A DNA stretch of 23,283 nt from Roseilinea sp034431495 (GTDB lineage Bacteria; Chloroflexota; Anaerolineae; J036; Brachytrichaceae). The notes beneath the pieces are model-generated. The model did no database searches. It had not been told where the DNA came from and worked only from the letters and a program-made list of their open reading frames with translations. The position numbers and the translations under genes are program-made. Positions 17,601 to 23,283 of this stretch are shown here, one piece after another (the first letter of the stretch is position 1; each line of letters starts with the position of its first letter). The stretch lies in contig DAOUDB010000071.1 of assembly GCA_034431495.1 (NCBI GenBank), forward strand, positions 1-23,283. Reading direction: 5' to 3'.

Positions 17601-17609
17601 ATTGTATCA
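17601..17609 (-). promoter_or_regulatory. Extended -10 promoter of typA
   Basis: TGATACAAT on the minus strand is a TGN-extended -10 element; its TGA is also the stop codon of the upstream gene. Transcription would start near 17594, giving a 70-base leader with a hairpin. Confidence 0.5.
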
Positions 17610-18254
17610 GGCCGGCCGGCGCAATTTGTCGTTCCCCCAGGCCTCGGCCACAGCGTTGATCGTGTTGCGCCAGGCGGCGTGGGTGTTGCGCAAGCCGGCG
17701 GTGCTGTATTCGCCATAGGTCAGCCGATCCAGGAATTCGACCACCTCGTAGTACCGGCCTTCGATGAGGTTCACGCCGGTGGTGCGAGTGGGGTCGCCGG
17801 TCAGACTCTGGTGGAAACCGTGGATCAACTGGTCGATCAATAGCATCTTCTCCTGCGGTGCGCGCGCGCGTGGGAATCGCTCGATGAACAGGCGAAACAG
17901 CGCCAGCACCGGCTCAGCGCCACTGAGTTGTTTATGTTGAAACGACTTGTGATAGTCGCGCCAGGCAATCTCCCAGCCGCAACTGGCGCAGCGCAGCGTT
18001 TCATCCGGCCGGCTGCCGTGCGAGATGATCTCCCCGCAGGCGTGGCACCTGGCCCGGCCGTGCAACGCCTCGACGGCATCGATAAAGCTCAGACAGCGCT
18101 CGCGCAGCGCCCAGCCCACTTCGTCCAGCAGTGCGTCGTCGCGCATGCCCTGCGCGTCCGATTCATATAGCCTCCGAATCTGGCTCTGTTTGACGCGCGG
18201 CGCCCAGTGGATCGATGCGGTGTTGTGGTTCTTCTTTCGCATCCTCATCGTCAT
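17607..18254 (-). CDS. Unrecognised protein with a four-cysteine zinc ribbon
   Basis: This 215-residue cytosolic protein has a basic N-terminus and a segment APRVKQSQIRRLYESDAQGM that may form a helix-turn-helix-like unit. Two CxxC pairs, Cys70/Cys73 (CHAC) and Cys89/Cys92 (CASC), form a probable zinc ribbon, followed by WEIAWRDYHKSFQHKQL. The C-terminal half is helical with Trp and Arg-rich positions (GEYSTAGLRNTHAAWRN). I recall similar HTH-plus-zinc-ribbon hypothetical proteins in Firmicutes and Chloroflexota, but no experimentally known function. The start at 18254 is favoured because a promoter lies 25-53 bases upstream; Met at 18248 or 18242 are alternatives. The gene precedes typA by 82 bases with its own promoter and typA has another. 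Confidence 0.75.
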   Translation of the reverse strand: MTMRMRKKNHNTASIHWAPRVKQSQIRRLYESDAQGMRDDALLDEVGWALRERCLSFIDAVEALHGRARCHACGEIISHGSRPDETLRCASCGWEIAWRDYHKSFQHKQLSGAEPVLALFRLFIERFPRARAPQEKMLLIDQLIHGFHQSLTGDPTRTTGVNLIEGRYYEVVEFLDRLTYGEYSTAGLRNTHAAWRNTINAVAEAWGNDKLRRPA

Positions 18255-18278
18255 GCTCGTTCAAATGCTACGAGGCTC

Positions 18279-18307
18279 ATCCTATCAGCAGTGCTTGCTG
18301 GTGTAAA
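18279..18307 (-). promoter_or_regulatory. Sigma70-type promoter of the zinc-ribbon gene
   Basis: On the minus strand TTTACA (18302-18307) and TAGGAT (18279-18284) are separated by 17 bases. The start point near 18272 leaves a leader of about 18 bases. Confidence 0.55.
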
Positions 18308-18327
18308 CGCCCCCGGCCATGTGGCGC

Positions 18328-18360
18328 AAAAAGCGCGCGCCGGGAATCGTCCCGGCGCGC
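18328..18360 (-). terminator. Intrinsic terminator of the propeller protein gene
   Basis: GCGCGCCGGGA (18335-18345) pairs perfectly with TCCCGGCGCGC (18350-18360) around loop ATCG. On the minus strand it is followed by a run of five T (18328-18332). It lies 41 bases beyond the stop of the gene ending at 18401. Confidence 0.88.
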
Positions 18361-18400
18361 CAACACAAGAGAGGCTTTGCGCAGTGATCGCGCTGGCCGG

Positions 18401-19750
18401 CTACTTTTTCTCTTCAATCGTCAGTTCGCCAACCGCCGTGTCTTTGCCCGTAGTCACCGGCACAAACTCGGTGGTGCCGAAGGATGTCTTCAACTGCGCC
18501 CACTTCCCCGGCGCGCTCTCGACGGTCAGCACATAGTTGCCCACCGGCAGGTCGGCGATCTTGAACTTGCCGGCTTTGTCCGTCAGCGCGCCTTTGAAGA
18601 AGGGCTGATCCGAGCAGGGTGTGTCGCCCTTGTACGAGAAGCCCAGCAGTTTGACGCACACCTCGACTTTGGCGTTTGCCAATGGCTTCTTGTCCTTCAC
18701 CAGCGAGCCGGAGATCGAACCCGGCTTCTTGCTAACCAGTTTGGGCAGTGTGGGGCCGTTGCCTTGCATCAGGATGACGCGAATGTCGTTGGAAGCCAGA
18801 TCGGAGTTGTGCATGTAGTAGTGGGTCCACGTGTCATCTTCGACGACGTGCAGGCCGTAGTCGGTGCCGATCCACAGCCGGCCTTGCTCGTCCACCGCCA
18901 GAGATCGGATCACTCTGCCTTCCAACTCCTCGTCCTCGATCTTTGACCATGCGCCATCCTCGTACAGGAACAGGCCGCTATAGGTGCCGACCAGGATGCG
19001 GCCATCGGCATCCACGAGCATGGTTTGTGGCGTGATCAGGTCGTTGTTCTCGATCAGTTCCCACGCCTTGCCATCGAAGGACAACACGCCGCTGCTGACA
19101 GCAGCCCAAGGATAGCCCTCGGCGTCGATGGCGATCTTGTCAAAGAAATGCTTCTTGGCGAAGCCTTTGCCCTCCTGATACACCGTCCAGGTCTTGCCGT
19201 CGTAGCTGGCAATGCTGTTGGATGTGGCGACCCACACGGTGCCGTTGGGCGCGACGGCGACATCCTTGACCAGATCGGAGGCGGCTGCGCCGGTGGCGAG
19301 TTTTGAAGCCGGGTGAGTAGTCCATGTTTTGCCGTCGAACTGACTGACGCCTTTGTAATGTGACAGCCAGATGTTGCCTTTGGCGTCGCAGGCGATGCCG
19401 CTGGGGCTGGTAATGCCCTTCAGTTTGTACTCTGCCCACTTCTTGCCGTTGAACATATGCACACCCATCGTGTGCGCCACCAGCAACCGGCCATCGGGGC
19501 ATTGCGCCAGCGCGACAATCTGGTCGCTGCCAATCTGTTTGCCGGCTTTGTTGTAGTTCTGCCAACCTTTCTCGGTCAGGCAAGTCAGGCCATAGCCGAA
19601 GGTGCCGAAACAGGCCATGCCGGGCGTGTCTTGCTCAGCCGGCGCCTTTGCCTGTGTCGCGCTAACCCCGTTTCCAAAGATCAGCGCGACAGCGATCAGC
19701 AAAGCCAAGATGCCGGAGCAGGATATGAGTCGTGAGGGCTGTGTTTTCAT
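18401..19750 (-). CDS. Secreted beta-propeller protein with C-terminal carboxypeptidase-regulatory-like domain
   Basis: This 449-residue protein starts with a signal peptide (about 1-34: MKTQPSRLIS, hydrophobic ALLIAVALIF, then a cleavage-like GVSATQA). Residues about 45-335 form repeated blades, each ending with phrases like GVSQFDGKTWTTH, SIASYDGKTWTVY, GVLSFDGKAWELI and GLFLYEDGAWSKI, and each containing an (D/P)xxGxxW-type turn such as DAKGNIWLSH or DEQGRLWIGT. This is the two-component-regulator propeller type, here without a kinase. Residues about 345-449 (SISGSLVKDKKPLANAKVEV, FKIADLPVGNYVLTVES) resemble a carboxypeptidase-regulatory or prealbumin-like beta-sandwich. The start at 19750 is chosen for the signal peptide, with GGAG at about 10 bases. 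It is probably exported or surface-anchored and may bind a ligand or partner; function unknown. Confidence 0.85.
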   Translation of the reverse strand: MKTQPSRLISCSGILALLIAVALIFGNGVSATQAKAPAEQDTPGMACFGTFGYGLTCLTEKGWQNYNKAGKQIGSDQIVALAQCPDGRLLVAHTMGVHMFNGKKWAEYKLKGITSPSGIACDAKGNIWLSHYKGVSQFDGKTWTTHPASKLATGAAASDLVKDVAVAPNGTVWVATSNSIASYDGKTWTVYQEGKGFAKKHFFDKIAIDAEGYPWAAVSSGVLSFDGKAWELIENNDLITPQTMLVDADGRILVGTYSGLFLYEDGAWSKIEDEELEGRVIRSLAVDEQGRLWIGTDYGLHVVEDDTWTHYYMHNSDLASNDIRVILMQGNGPTLPKLVSKKPGSISGSLVKDKKPLANAKVEVCVKLLGFSYKGDTPCSDQPFFKGALTDKAGKFKIADLPVGNYVLTVESAPGKWAQLKTSFGTTEFVPVTTGKDTAVGELTIEEKK

Positions 19751-19804
19751 ATGAATGCTTCTCCAAGGGTATGCCGAAATCTGACTATTTGTCGTATCTG
19801 ACGC

Positions 19805-19923
19805 AATTCTCTGCCTGCGAGGTACGGCATCACGGCCAACATCGTCGCCCCAGGCCCCATCCAGACCGGCTATCTGACGCCGGAGGAAGAGGTGTCGATC
19901 GCGGCTGGCGGATGCATCAGTAG
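19805..19923 (+). pseudogene. Remnant of a short-chain dehydrogenase/reductase C-terminal region
   Basis: From 19820 the plus strand encodes RYGITANIVAPGPIQTGYLT followed by PEEE, a near-ideal match to the SDR segment after the catalytic Lys (the NxVxPGxxxT block). The match then stops: instead of the last ~50 residues of an SDR, the sequence jumps, after a frame change, to GWRMHQ and a TAG at 19921-19923, which looks like the original C-terminus. No catalytic YxxxK or Rossmann part is present upstream, where a TGA interrupts the frame. So it is a double-deleted fragment left between two unrelated minus-strand genes. Its upstream limit is uncertain. Confidence 0.7.
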
Positions 19924-19950
19924 CGGCTCGCCGTTCAGGTGGTGTGGCTG

Positions 19951-20856
19951 TCAGAACAGGCTCAGTTGCCGCTCGGTCGTGGTCGATTTGCGCCGCAGCG
20001 GCCAACCGGCGGCGGTGGTCAGCAGGCCGTTTTGCGCGCACAGCGCCTCGAAGTGTTGTGCGAGGCGCTGTGCATTGTTGCACGGGCAATCATAGCGGTC
20101 GCCATACTGGCGCTCGTAGCGGGCGCGCAGGTCGGGGAATAGCCGATCCAGTTGCCGGTAGAAGTATTCGCGCTGACCCTGGCGCAAGCTCATGCCGAAC
20201 CAGGGCAGGATGCACTGCGCGCCGGCTTCGGCAGCGCGCGTCACAATCGCTGTGATGTTCTCTGCATTGTCTTCGATGAACGGCAACACCGGCATCATCA
20301 TGATCCCAACTGGAATACCGCGCTCGGCCAGCGCTCTGGCTGCGGCCAGCCGGCGCGAGGGTGGTGGCGCGCCCGGCTCGATCTTGCGCGCCAGCGCGTC
20401 GTCGGTGGTGGTGAGGGTGAAACAGGCAGACGCGCGGCTGCCGGCTGGCGATTCGTTGATCTCCACCAGCGTGTCCAGATCCTTCACAATCAGGTCGCTC
20501 TTGGTGATGATGTGGATCGAGAAGCCGAACTCGGCGATGATGCGTAGCGCCTGGCCGGTCCTGTTGAGTTTTGCCTCGGATGGCGTGTAAGGGTCCTGCA
20601 TCGAGCCGGTGCCGATGGCGGCAGTCTGCCGTTTGCGCGCCAGCTCCTTGCGAAGCAGATCGAGCGCGTTGGCTTTGACCAGCAGTTCGCCGTCGAAGTC
20701 TGCGATCTGGTAGCACGCACTGCGCGAGTCGCAGTAGATGCAATGATGCTCGCAGCCCCGGTACAGGTTCATGGTGTAGCGCGTGCCGAACCAGCCGTCC
20801 GAATTCTTGATCGGCAGCAGGATCGTTTTAGCCTCAATCTCCCTGACAGTAGACAT
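19951..20856 (-). CDS. Radical SAM protein of the SPL (spore photoproduct lyase) family
   Basis: This 301-residue protein carries the radical SAM motif CxxxCxxC at Cys35, Cys39 and Cys42 (RGCEHHCIYCD), binding a 4Fe-4S cluster. Family blocks are MNLYRGC, SMQDPYTPSE, TKSDLIVKDLD, FTLTTTDD and GIMMMPVLPFIEDN. It belongs to the COG1533 group, which contains true SPL but many members of unknown reaction, and no spore genes are nearby, so a DNA-repair role is only possible. Cys-rich CPCNN near the C-terminus and the final RQLSLF are also typical of this group; QLSLF resembles a sliding-clamp-binding peptide. The ATG at 20856 fits the family N-terminus (IEAKTILLPIKN) although no ribosome site is visible. 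Confidence 0.9.
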   Translation of the reverse strand: MSTVREIEAKTILLPIKNSDGWFGTRYTMNLYRGCEHHCIYCDSRSACYQIADFDGELLVKANALDLLRKELARKRQTAAIGTGSMQDPYTPSEAKLNRTGQALRIIAEFGFSIHIITKSDLIVKDLDTLVEINESPAGSRASACFTLTTTDDALARKIEPGAPPPSRRLAAARALAERGIPVGIMMMPVLPFIEDNAENITAIVTRAAEAGAQCILPWFGMSLRQGQREYFYRQLDRLFPDLRARYERQYGDRYDCPCNNAQRLAQHFEALCAQNGLLTTAAGWPLRRKSTTTERQLSLF

Positions 20857-20873
20857 GACGCAATCGGATGCTT

Positions 20874-20948
20874 AACCACCAAGACACAAAGAACACGAAA
20901 AGGGTCAAGGATCAACAAGCCTTCGTGGCCCTTTGTTGCTTTGTGGTT
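20874..20948. repeat. Imperfect inverted repeat of the ACCACMAAGRCACAAAG type
   Basis: AACCACCAAGACACAAAG (from 20874) with CACGAA, and CTTCGTGGCC plus CTTTGTTGCTTTGTGGTT (to 20948), form long imperfect arms of about 30 bases around TCAAGGATCAACAAG. The same word is common in intergenic DNA of many bacteria. It directly abuts the stop codon (20948-20950) of the phosphotransferase gene and may act as its 3' hairpin. Confidence 0.85.
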
Positions 20949-21952
20949 CAATCAATCTGACTGTGCCAGAACGCAATCTCGCTCACCGGCGTGTCGTTCA
21001 CGATGGCGCCCCGCCACGCCTGGAGCATCTGTCGCTGTTGTTCGTTGGGATGCTGCCACTCGGCGGTGAAGACGACATACAACAACAATTGCCGGTACTT
21101 CAGTCCCAGTGGAATGCGTGCCAGCCATTCGTTGCCCAGCGCATTCTCCCGGATGTAGCCGGCCATGAAATGCTGCCAGAATCGGCGCAGAAACATCTCG
21201 CGGGTTTCGCCCGGCCGCGTCGAGCGCATCCACCCCGCGGCCGCCGGAAACAGCGCGATGGCGAGGTCGATGAAGAACCAGTGGTGATGGCATACGTCGA
21301 AGTCGATCACGGTCAATGCCGGCCTGCCATCCGGCCCGATATCCATCAGAAAGTTGCCGGGGTGTAGATCGTTGTGCACAGTTCCGTAGGAATCGCGATC
21401 TATCGGCAGCCCGGCCAATGTCGCCTCCATCTCGCGCCACTTTTGGGTGACGGCTGCGTCGCGGCAGGCAATCTCGCACCAGCGGGTGAAGCCGCGCGCT
21501 TCGTCGATGCCGCCGGGCAGATGGGCGCCGCCGGCGTAGTTCTTTGCCAGCGCCTGCATCCGGCCCAGCAGGCGCCCCCACGCTTCGCAGATGGCGTCGC
21601 TATTCTCGCCGATAGTCTGCCAGTCGATGTGCCGGCCCGGCGCTCGCTTCGATAGCGTGACGGCGTAAACCATTCCGCCTTCGCTCAGCGTTTCGATGAG
21701 CGCGCCGCCGTGCGAGCGCAAAGGTTGCGCCGCCGGCACGCCGTTCTCAGCCAGGTAGCTGGCGAAGTCCCATTTCTCGCGGATGGCATCTAGCGCATCT
21801 GACGGAGCGCCGGGCTGAATGGGGACGAATTTAAGGATGGCTGTCTCGCCGGCGTACACAGCCCCATCCGAACCGCCCAGCGACCGCAGCGACTCGGGGT
21901 CGACACCAAACAGCCCTGCGCCCTGCCGTAAGAGGGTATCAGTCACCTGCAT
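20948..21952 (-). CDS. Aminoglycoside phosphotransferase-fold kinase
   Basis: This 334-residue protein has the protein-kinase-like APH fold. The ATP lysine is probably Lys41 (AILKFVP). The catalytic loop is VHNDLHPGNFL with Asp195 and Asn200, and the metal-binding Asp217 is in VIDFDVCHHHWFFIDLA. Relatives include homoserine kinase II, SrkA and fructosamine-like kinases; no feature points to antibiotic resistance. The ATG at 21952 has GAGGAG at 21960-21965. It starts 15 bases after the stop of the DUF3795 gene, so the two form an operon. The small-molecule or protein substrate is unknown. Confidence 0.88.
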   Translation of the reverse strand: MQVTDTLLRQGAGLFGVDPESLRSLGGSDGAVYAGETAILKFVPIQPGAPSDALDAIREKWDFASYLAENGVPAAQPLRSHGGALIETLSEGGMVYAVTLSKRAPGRHIDWQTIGENSDAICEAWGRLLGRMQALAKNYAGGAHLPGGIDEARGFTRWCEIACRDAAVTQKWREMEATLAGLPIDRDSYGTVHNDLHPGNFLMDIGPDGRPALTVIDFDVCHHHWFFIDLAIALFPAAAGWMRSTRPGETREMFLRRFWQHFMAGYIRENALGNEWLARIPLGLKYRQLLLYVVFTAEWQHPNEQQRQMLQAWRGAIVNDTPVSEIAFWHSQID

Positions 21953-21967
21953 GAGTCGTCTCCTCGA

Positions 21968-22312
21968 TCACAAAGCCTGTCGGATTTCGTCGAGCGTTGT
22001 CCGGGATGCCGGAACCATCTCGAAGAAGCGCGCCAGCTTGTCGCAAGCGTAATCGGTGCAGTGCGCGCAATTGACGACGCCGCGCGCCATGCCACACGCC
22101 CGTATGTCGCACTCGGCGCAATAACCGCACTTGCGGTCGCCGGCCAGGCAGCCGTCGCAGGCCACGCTCTGTGCCGTGATGTTGGGCTGATGGAAGTCTT
22201 CGCGCGCTTTGGCGGCAAGCTGTTCCAGGGCGCTCTGGTCGCCGGCCTGAGTGGCGATGTAGCCGGGGCAATCCGAGCACACGATCCCGCAGAATGCAAT
22301 GATCTTTTCCAT
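21968..22312 (-). CDS. Cysteine-rich DUF3795 protein
   Basis: This 114-residue protein has 12 cysteines: Cys8, 12 and 15 (FCGIVCSDCPGY), then Cys52, 55, 62, 65, 68, 73, 82, 85 and 90 (CDGCLAG, CGYCAECDIRAC, CAHCTDYAC). This pattern is that of DUF3795, which probably binds metal ions or clusters; the function is unknown. The ATG at 22312 has CAGGAG 12 bases upstream. It is the first gene of a two-gene operon with the phosphotransferase downstream, transcribed from the promoter at 22473-22501. Confidence 0.9.
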   Translation of the reverse strand: MEKIIAFCGIVCSDCPGYIATQAGDQSALEQLAAKAREDFHQPNITAQSVACDGCLAGDRKCGYCAECDIRACGMARGVVNCAHCTDYACDKLARFFEMVPASRTTLDEIRQAL

Positions 22313-22472
22313 GTCTGTGTGTTTCTCCTGTCGATCGAATCACGATGTGCGCGCAACGCGCCGGGTGTCCGGCATCCAGCCATAGACACTGTGCGTCTCG
22401 AGCGCGATGCTGTGGCGGCGTGGCTGCCGGCGCTCTTCCGCCAACGGCAACCGGTGAGGCAGTTCGATGACG

Positions 22473-22501
22473 ATTGTAGAACAGATGTTCCGGCCGGTCA
22501 A
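22473..22501 (-). promoter_or_regulatory. Sigma70-type promoter of the DUF3795-kinase operon
   Basis: On the minus strand TTGACC (22496-22501) and TACAAT (22473-22478) are separated by 17 bases. It overlaps the stop codon of the lycopene cyclase. Transcription starts near 22466, leaving a leader of about 150 bases (22313-22466) in which I see no recognised motif. Confidence 0.7.
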
Positions 22502-23283
22502 CGGGTCTTTTGGCGGAGTGGCCCGACGAGTCGCCTCCACAGCCGGCCCAGCGTCACATCCAGCGTTGCCGCGATGAACGGCGGGTAGTAGGTGCTTGCC
22601 AGCACCCCCAGCTCTTGAAACAGGTGTGTGCTTTCGTCCAGAAAGCTCAGCACGCGCGGGGCGGGATTGCGCGCGAACAGGTCGCCGAACACGCGCGGCG
22701 CCGGGTAACGCCCCTTGTCGAGAATGTTGAGCAGCACGCTGTCATACAGCCCAAAGCGGCGCTGAAAAGGCGAGATGTGATAGCGCGGCTGGCCGGTCGT
22801 TTTCAGCGCGTGGACAATGCGCCGCGCCTGCTGCTGGATGCGCAGGAACGTGTAGCCGGTGGAAGGTTTGGCGCAGCCGCCGGCAGTTCCGATGTTCACC
22901 ACGCGCCGGCCAGGAAACGTCTCGAACGGGGCGTCGGTCATAGGGATGACGCCGAATTCTTCATGCTCGATCTCGTAGTCCGGCAGACGCAGGAAGTCGC
23001 GCATGTAAGCCTTGATTTGCTGATCGTATTCCTCGCGCGGCAGCAGGCGCGTAGAGAACACAGTGAACTCAACCAGCGCGCGGCGCTCGTCGAAGGGCAG
23101 CACATAGCAAAAGCGGCACTCGCCCTGTTGCGCGATGCGAAAATCCATCAACGTCGCGGCGGCGGGATCGAATGCCGGCTGCGGCGCGACCACCACCCAG
23201 CCGGCGAAGTGTTGCAGCAGGCGGTGATATCCGCCGTCTGTGTTTCCGCCGACTACTTGCGGCGGGATGCTGTTGAACACCCA
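22498..23283 (-). CDS. crtY: Lycopene cyclase, Bacteroidetes-like CrtY family (5' part outside the window)
   Basis: The visible 261 residues are the C-terminal two-thirds of a flavin-dependent lycopene beta-cyclase, which closes the end rings of lycopene. Diagnostic blocks are LMDFRIAQQGECRFCYVLPF, RALVEFTVFSTRLLP, EFGVIPMTDAPFETF, NIGTAGGCAKPSTGYTFLRI and SFLDESTHLFQEL. They resemble the Bacteroidetes cyclases (for example EYTLFS and GTAGGWTKASTGYTF type) rather than plant-like CrtL or CruA. The reading frame continues to base 23283 with no start, so the N-terminal dinucleotide-binding part lies beyond. The GTG seen at 23280 is internal. It indicates that the organism makes cyclic carotenoids. 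Confidence 0.9.
   Translation of the reverse strand, partial: WVFNSIPPQVVGGNTDGGYHRLLQHFAGWVVVAPQPAFDPAAATLMDFRIAQQGECRFCYVLPFDERRALVEFTVFSTRLLPREEYDQQIKAYMRDFLRLPDYEIEHEEFGVIPMTDAPFETFPGRRVVNIGTAGGCAKPSTGYTFLRIQQQARRIVHALKTTGQPRYHISPFQRRFGLYDSVLLNILDKGRYPAPRVFGDLFARNPAPRVLSFLDESTHLFQELGVLASTYYPPFIAATLDVTLGRLWRRLVGPLRQKTR

Noticed and set aside
17525..17716. N-terminal extension of TypA
   Set aside because: The extra residues cross the intergenic hairpin and overlap the end of the upstream gene; GTPase similarity starts a few residues after the ATG at 17524.
19751..20089. N-terminal extension of the propeller protein
   Set aside because: It would run across the SDR remnant and into the radical SAM gene, and it would hide the signal peptide that begins at 19750.
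20948..21952. Aminoglycoside resistance gene
   Set aside because: Only the general APH fold is seen; no resistance-family feature is present and the operon partner is DUF3795.

Overview
This is a GC-rich chromosomal window of bacterial origin. Gene content and style point to Chloroflexota (Anaerolineae-like): very dense GCCGGC palindromes, short tandem repeats between genes, an ABC pair made of a duplicated permease and an ATPase with an AAA-associated C-terminal domain, glucarate-dehydratase-like and TypA proteins, and a carotenoid cyclase. The taxon is an inference from gene style; there is no rRNA or other marker here.

Layout. 1-1453 (+): the C-terminal part of a probable PD-(D/E)XK nuclease-like gene with foreign codon use, then an aldo/keto reductase. 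1529-5342 (+): an extended -10 promoter, a SAM-clan riboswitch candidate, an intrinsic terminator, an unrecognised gene and a TPR lytic transglycosylase lipoprotein. 5488-8484 (+): glucarate dehydratase, then a sigma70 promoter, a leader terminator and glutamine synthetase. 8644-9561 (-): branched-chain aminotransferase IlvE. 9728-13268 (+): promoter, M-box (ykoK) magnesium riboswitch, terminator, duplicated ABC permease and ABC ATPase. 13391-14647 (-): LeuB and tRNA-Gly(TCC). 14696-15439 (+): SpoU-type RNA methyltransferase. 15475-15696: a heptanucleotide repeat array. 15677-18254 (-): TypA/BipA and a zinc-ribbon protein. 18401-19750 (-): a secreted beta-propeller protein. 19805-19923 (+): the remnant of a short-chain dehydrogenase. 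19951-23283 (-): a radical SAM SPL-like protein, a phosphotransferase, a Cys-rich DUF3795 protein and a partial lycopene cyclase.

How the genes work together. Most genes are housekeeping or central metabolism: nitrogen assimilation (GlnA), branched-chain amino acids (IlvE, LeuB), translation (tRNA-Gly, SpoU, TypA) and cell wall turnover (lytic transglycosylase). The outstanding feature is regulation by RNA. Three + strand transcription units (the 1729 gene, glnA and the ABC transporter) each begin with a promoter, then a leader with a strong hairpin and T tract ahead of the start codon. In two of them a riboswitch precedes the terminator. The M-box lies in front of an ABC transporter that, by family, would be called an anion or nitrate/taurine-type system. 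The SAM-type element lies in front of a gene of unknown function. These two are the best leads for undescribed biology: a possible magnesium-regulated ABC uptake system and a possible SAM-responsive new gene.
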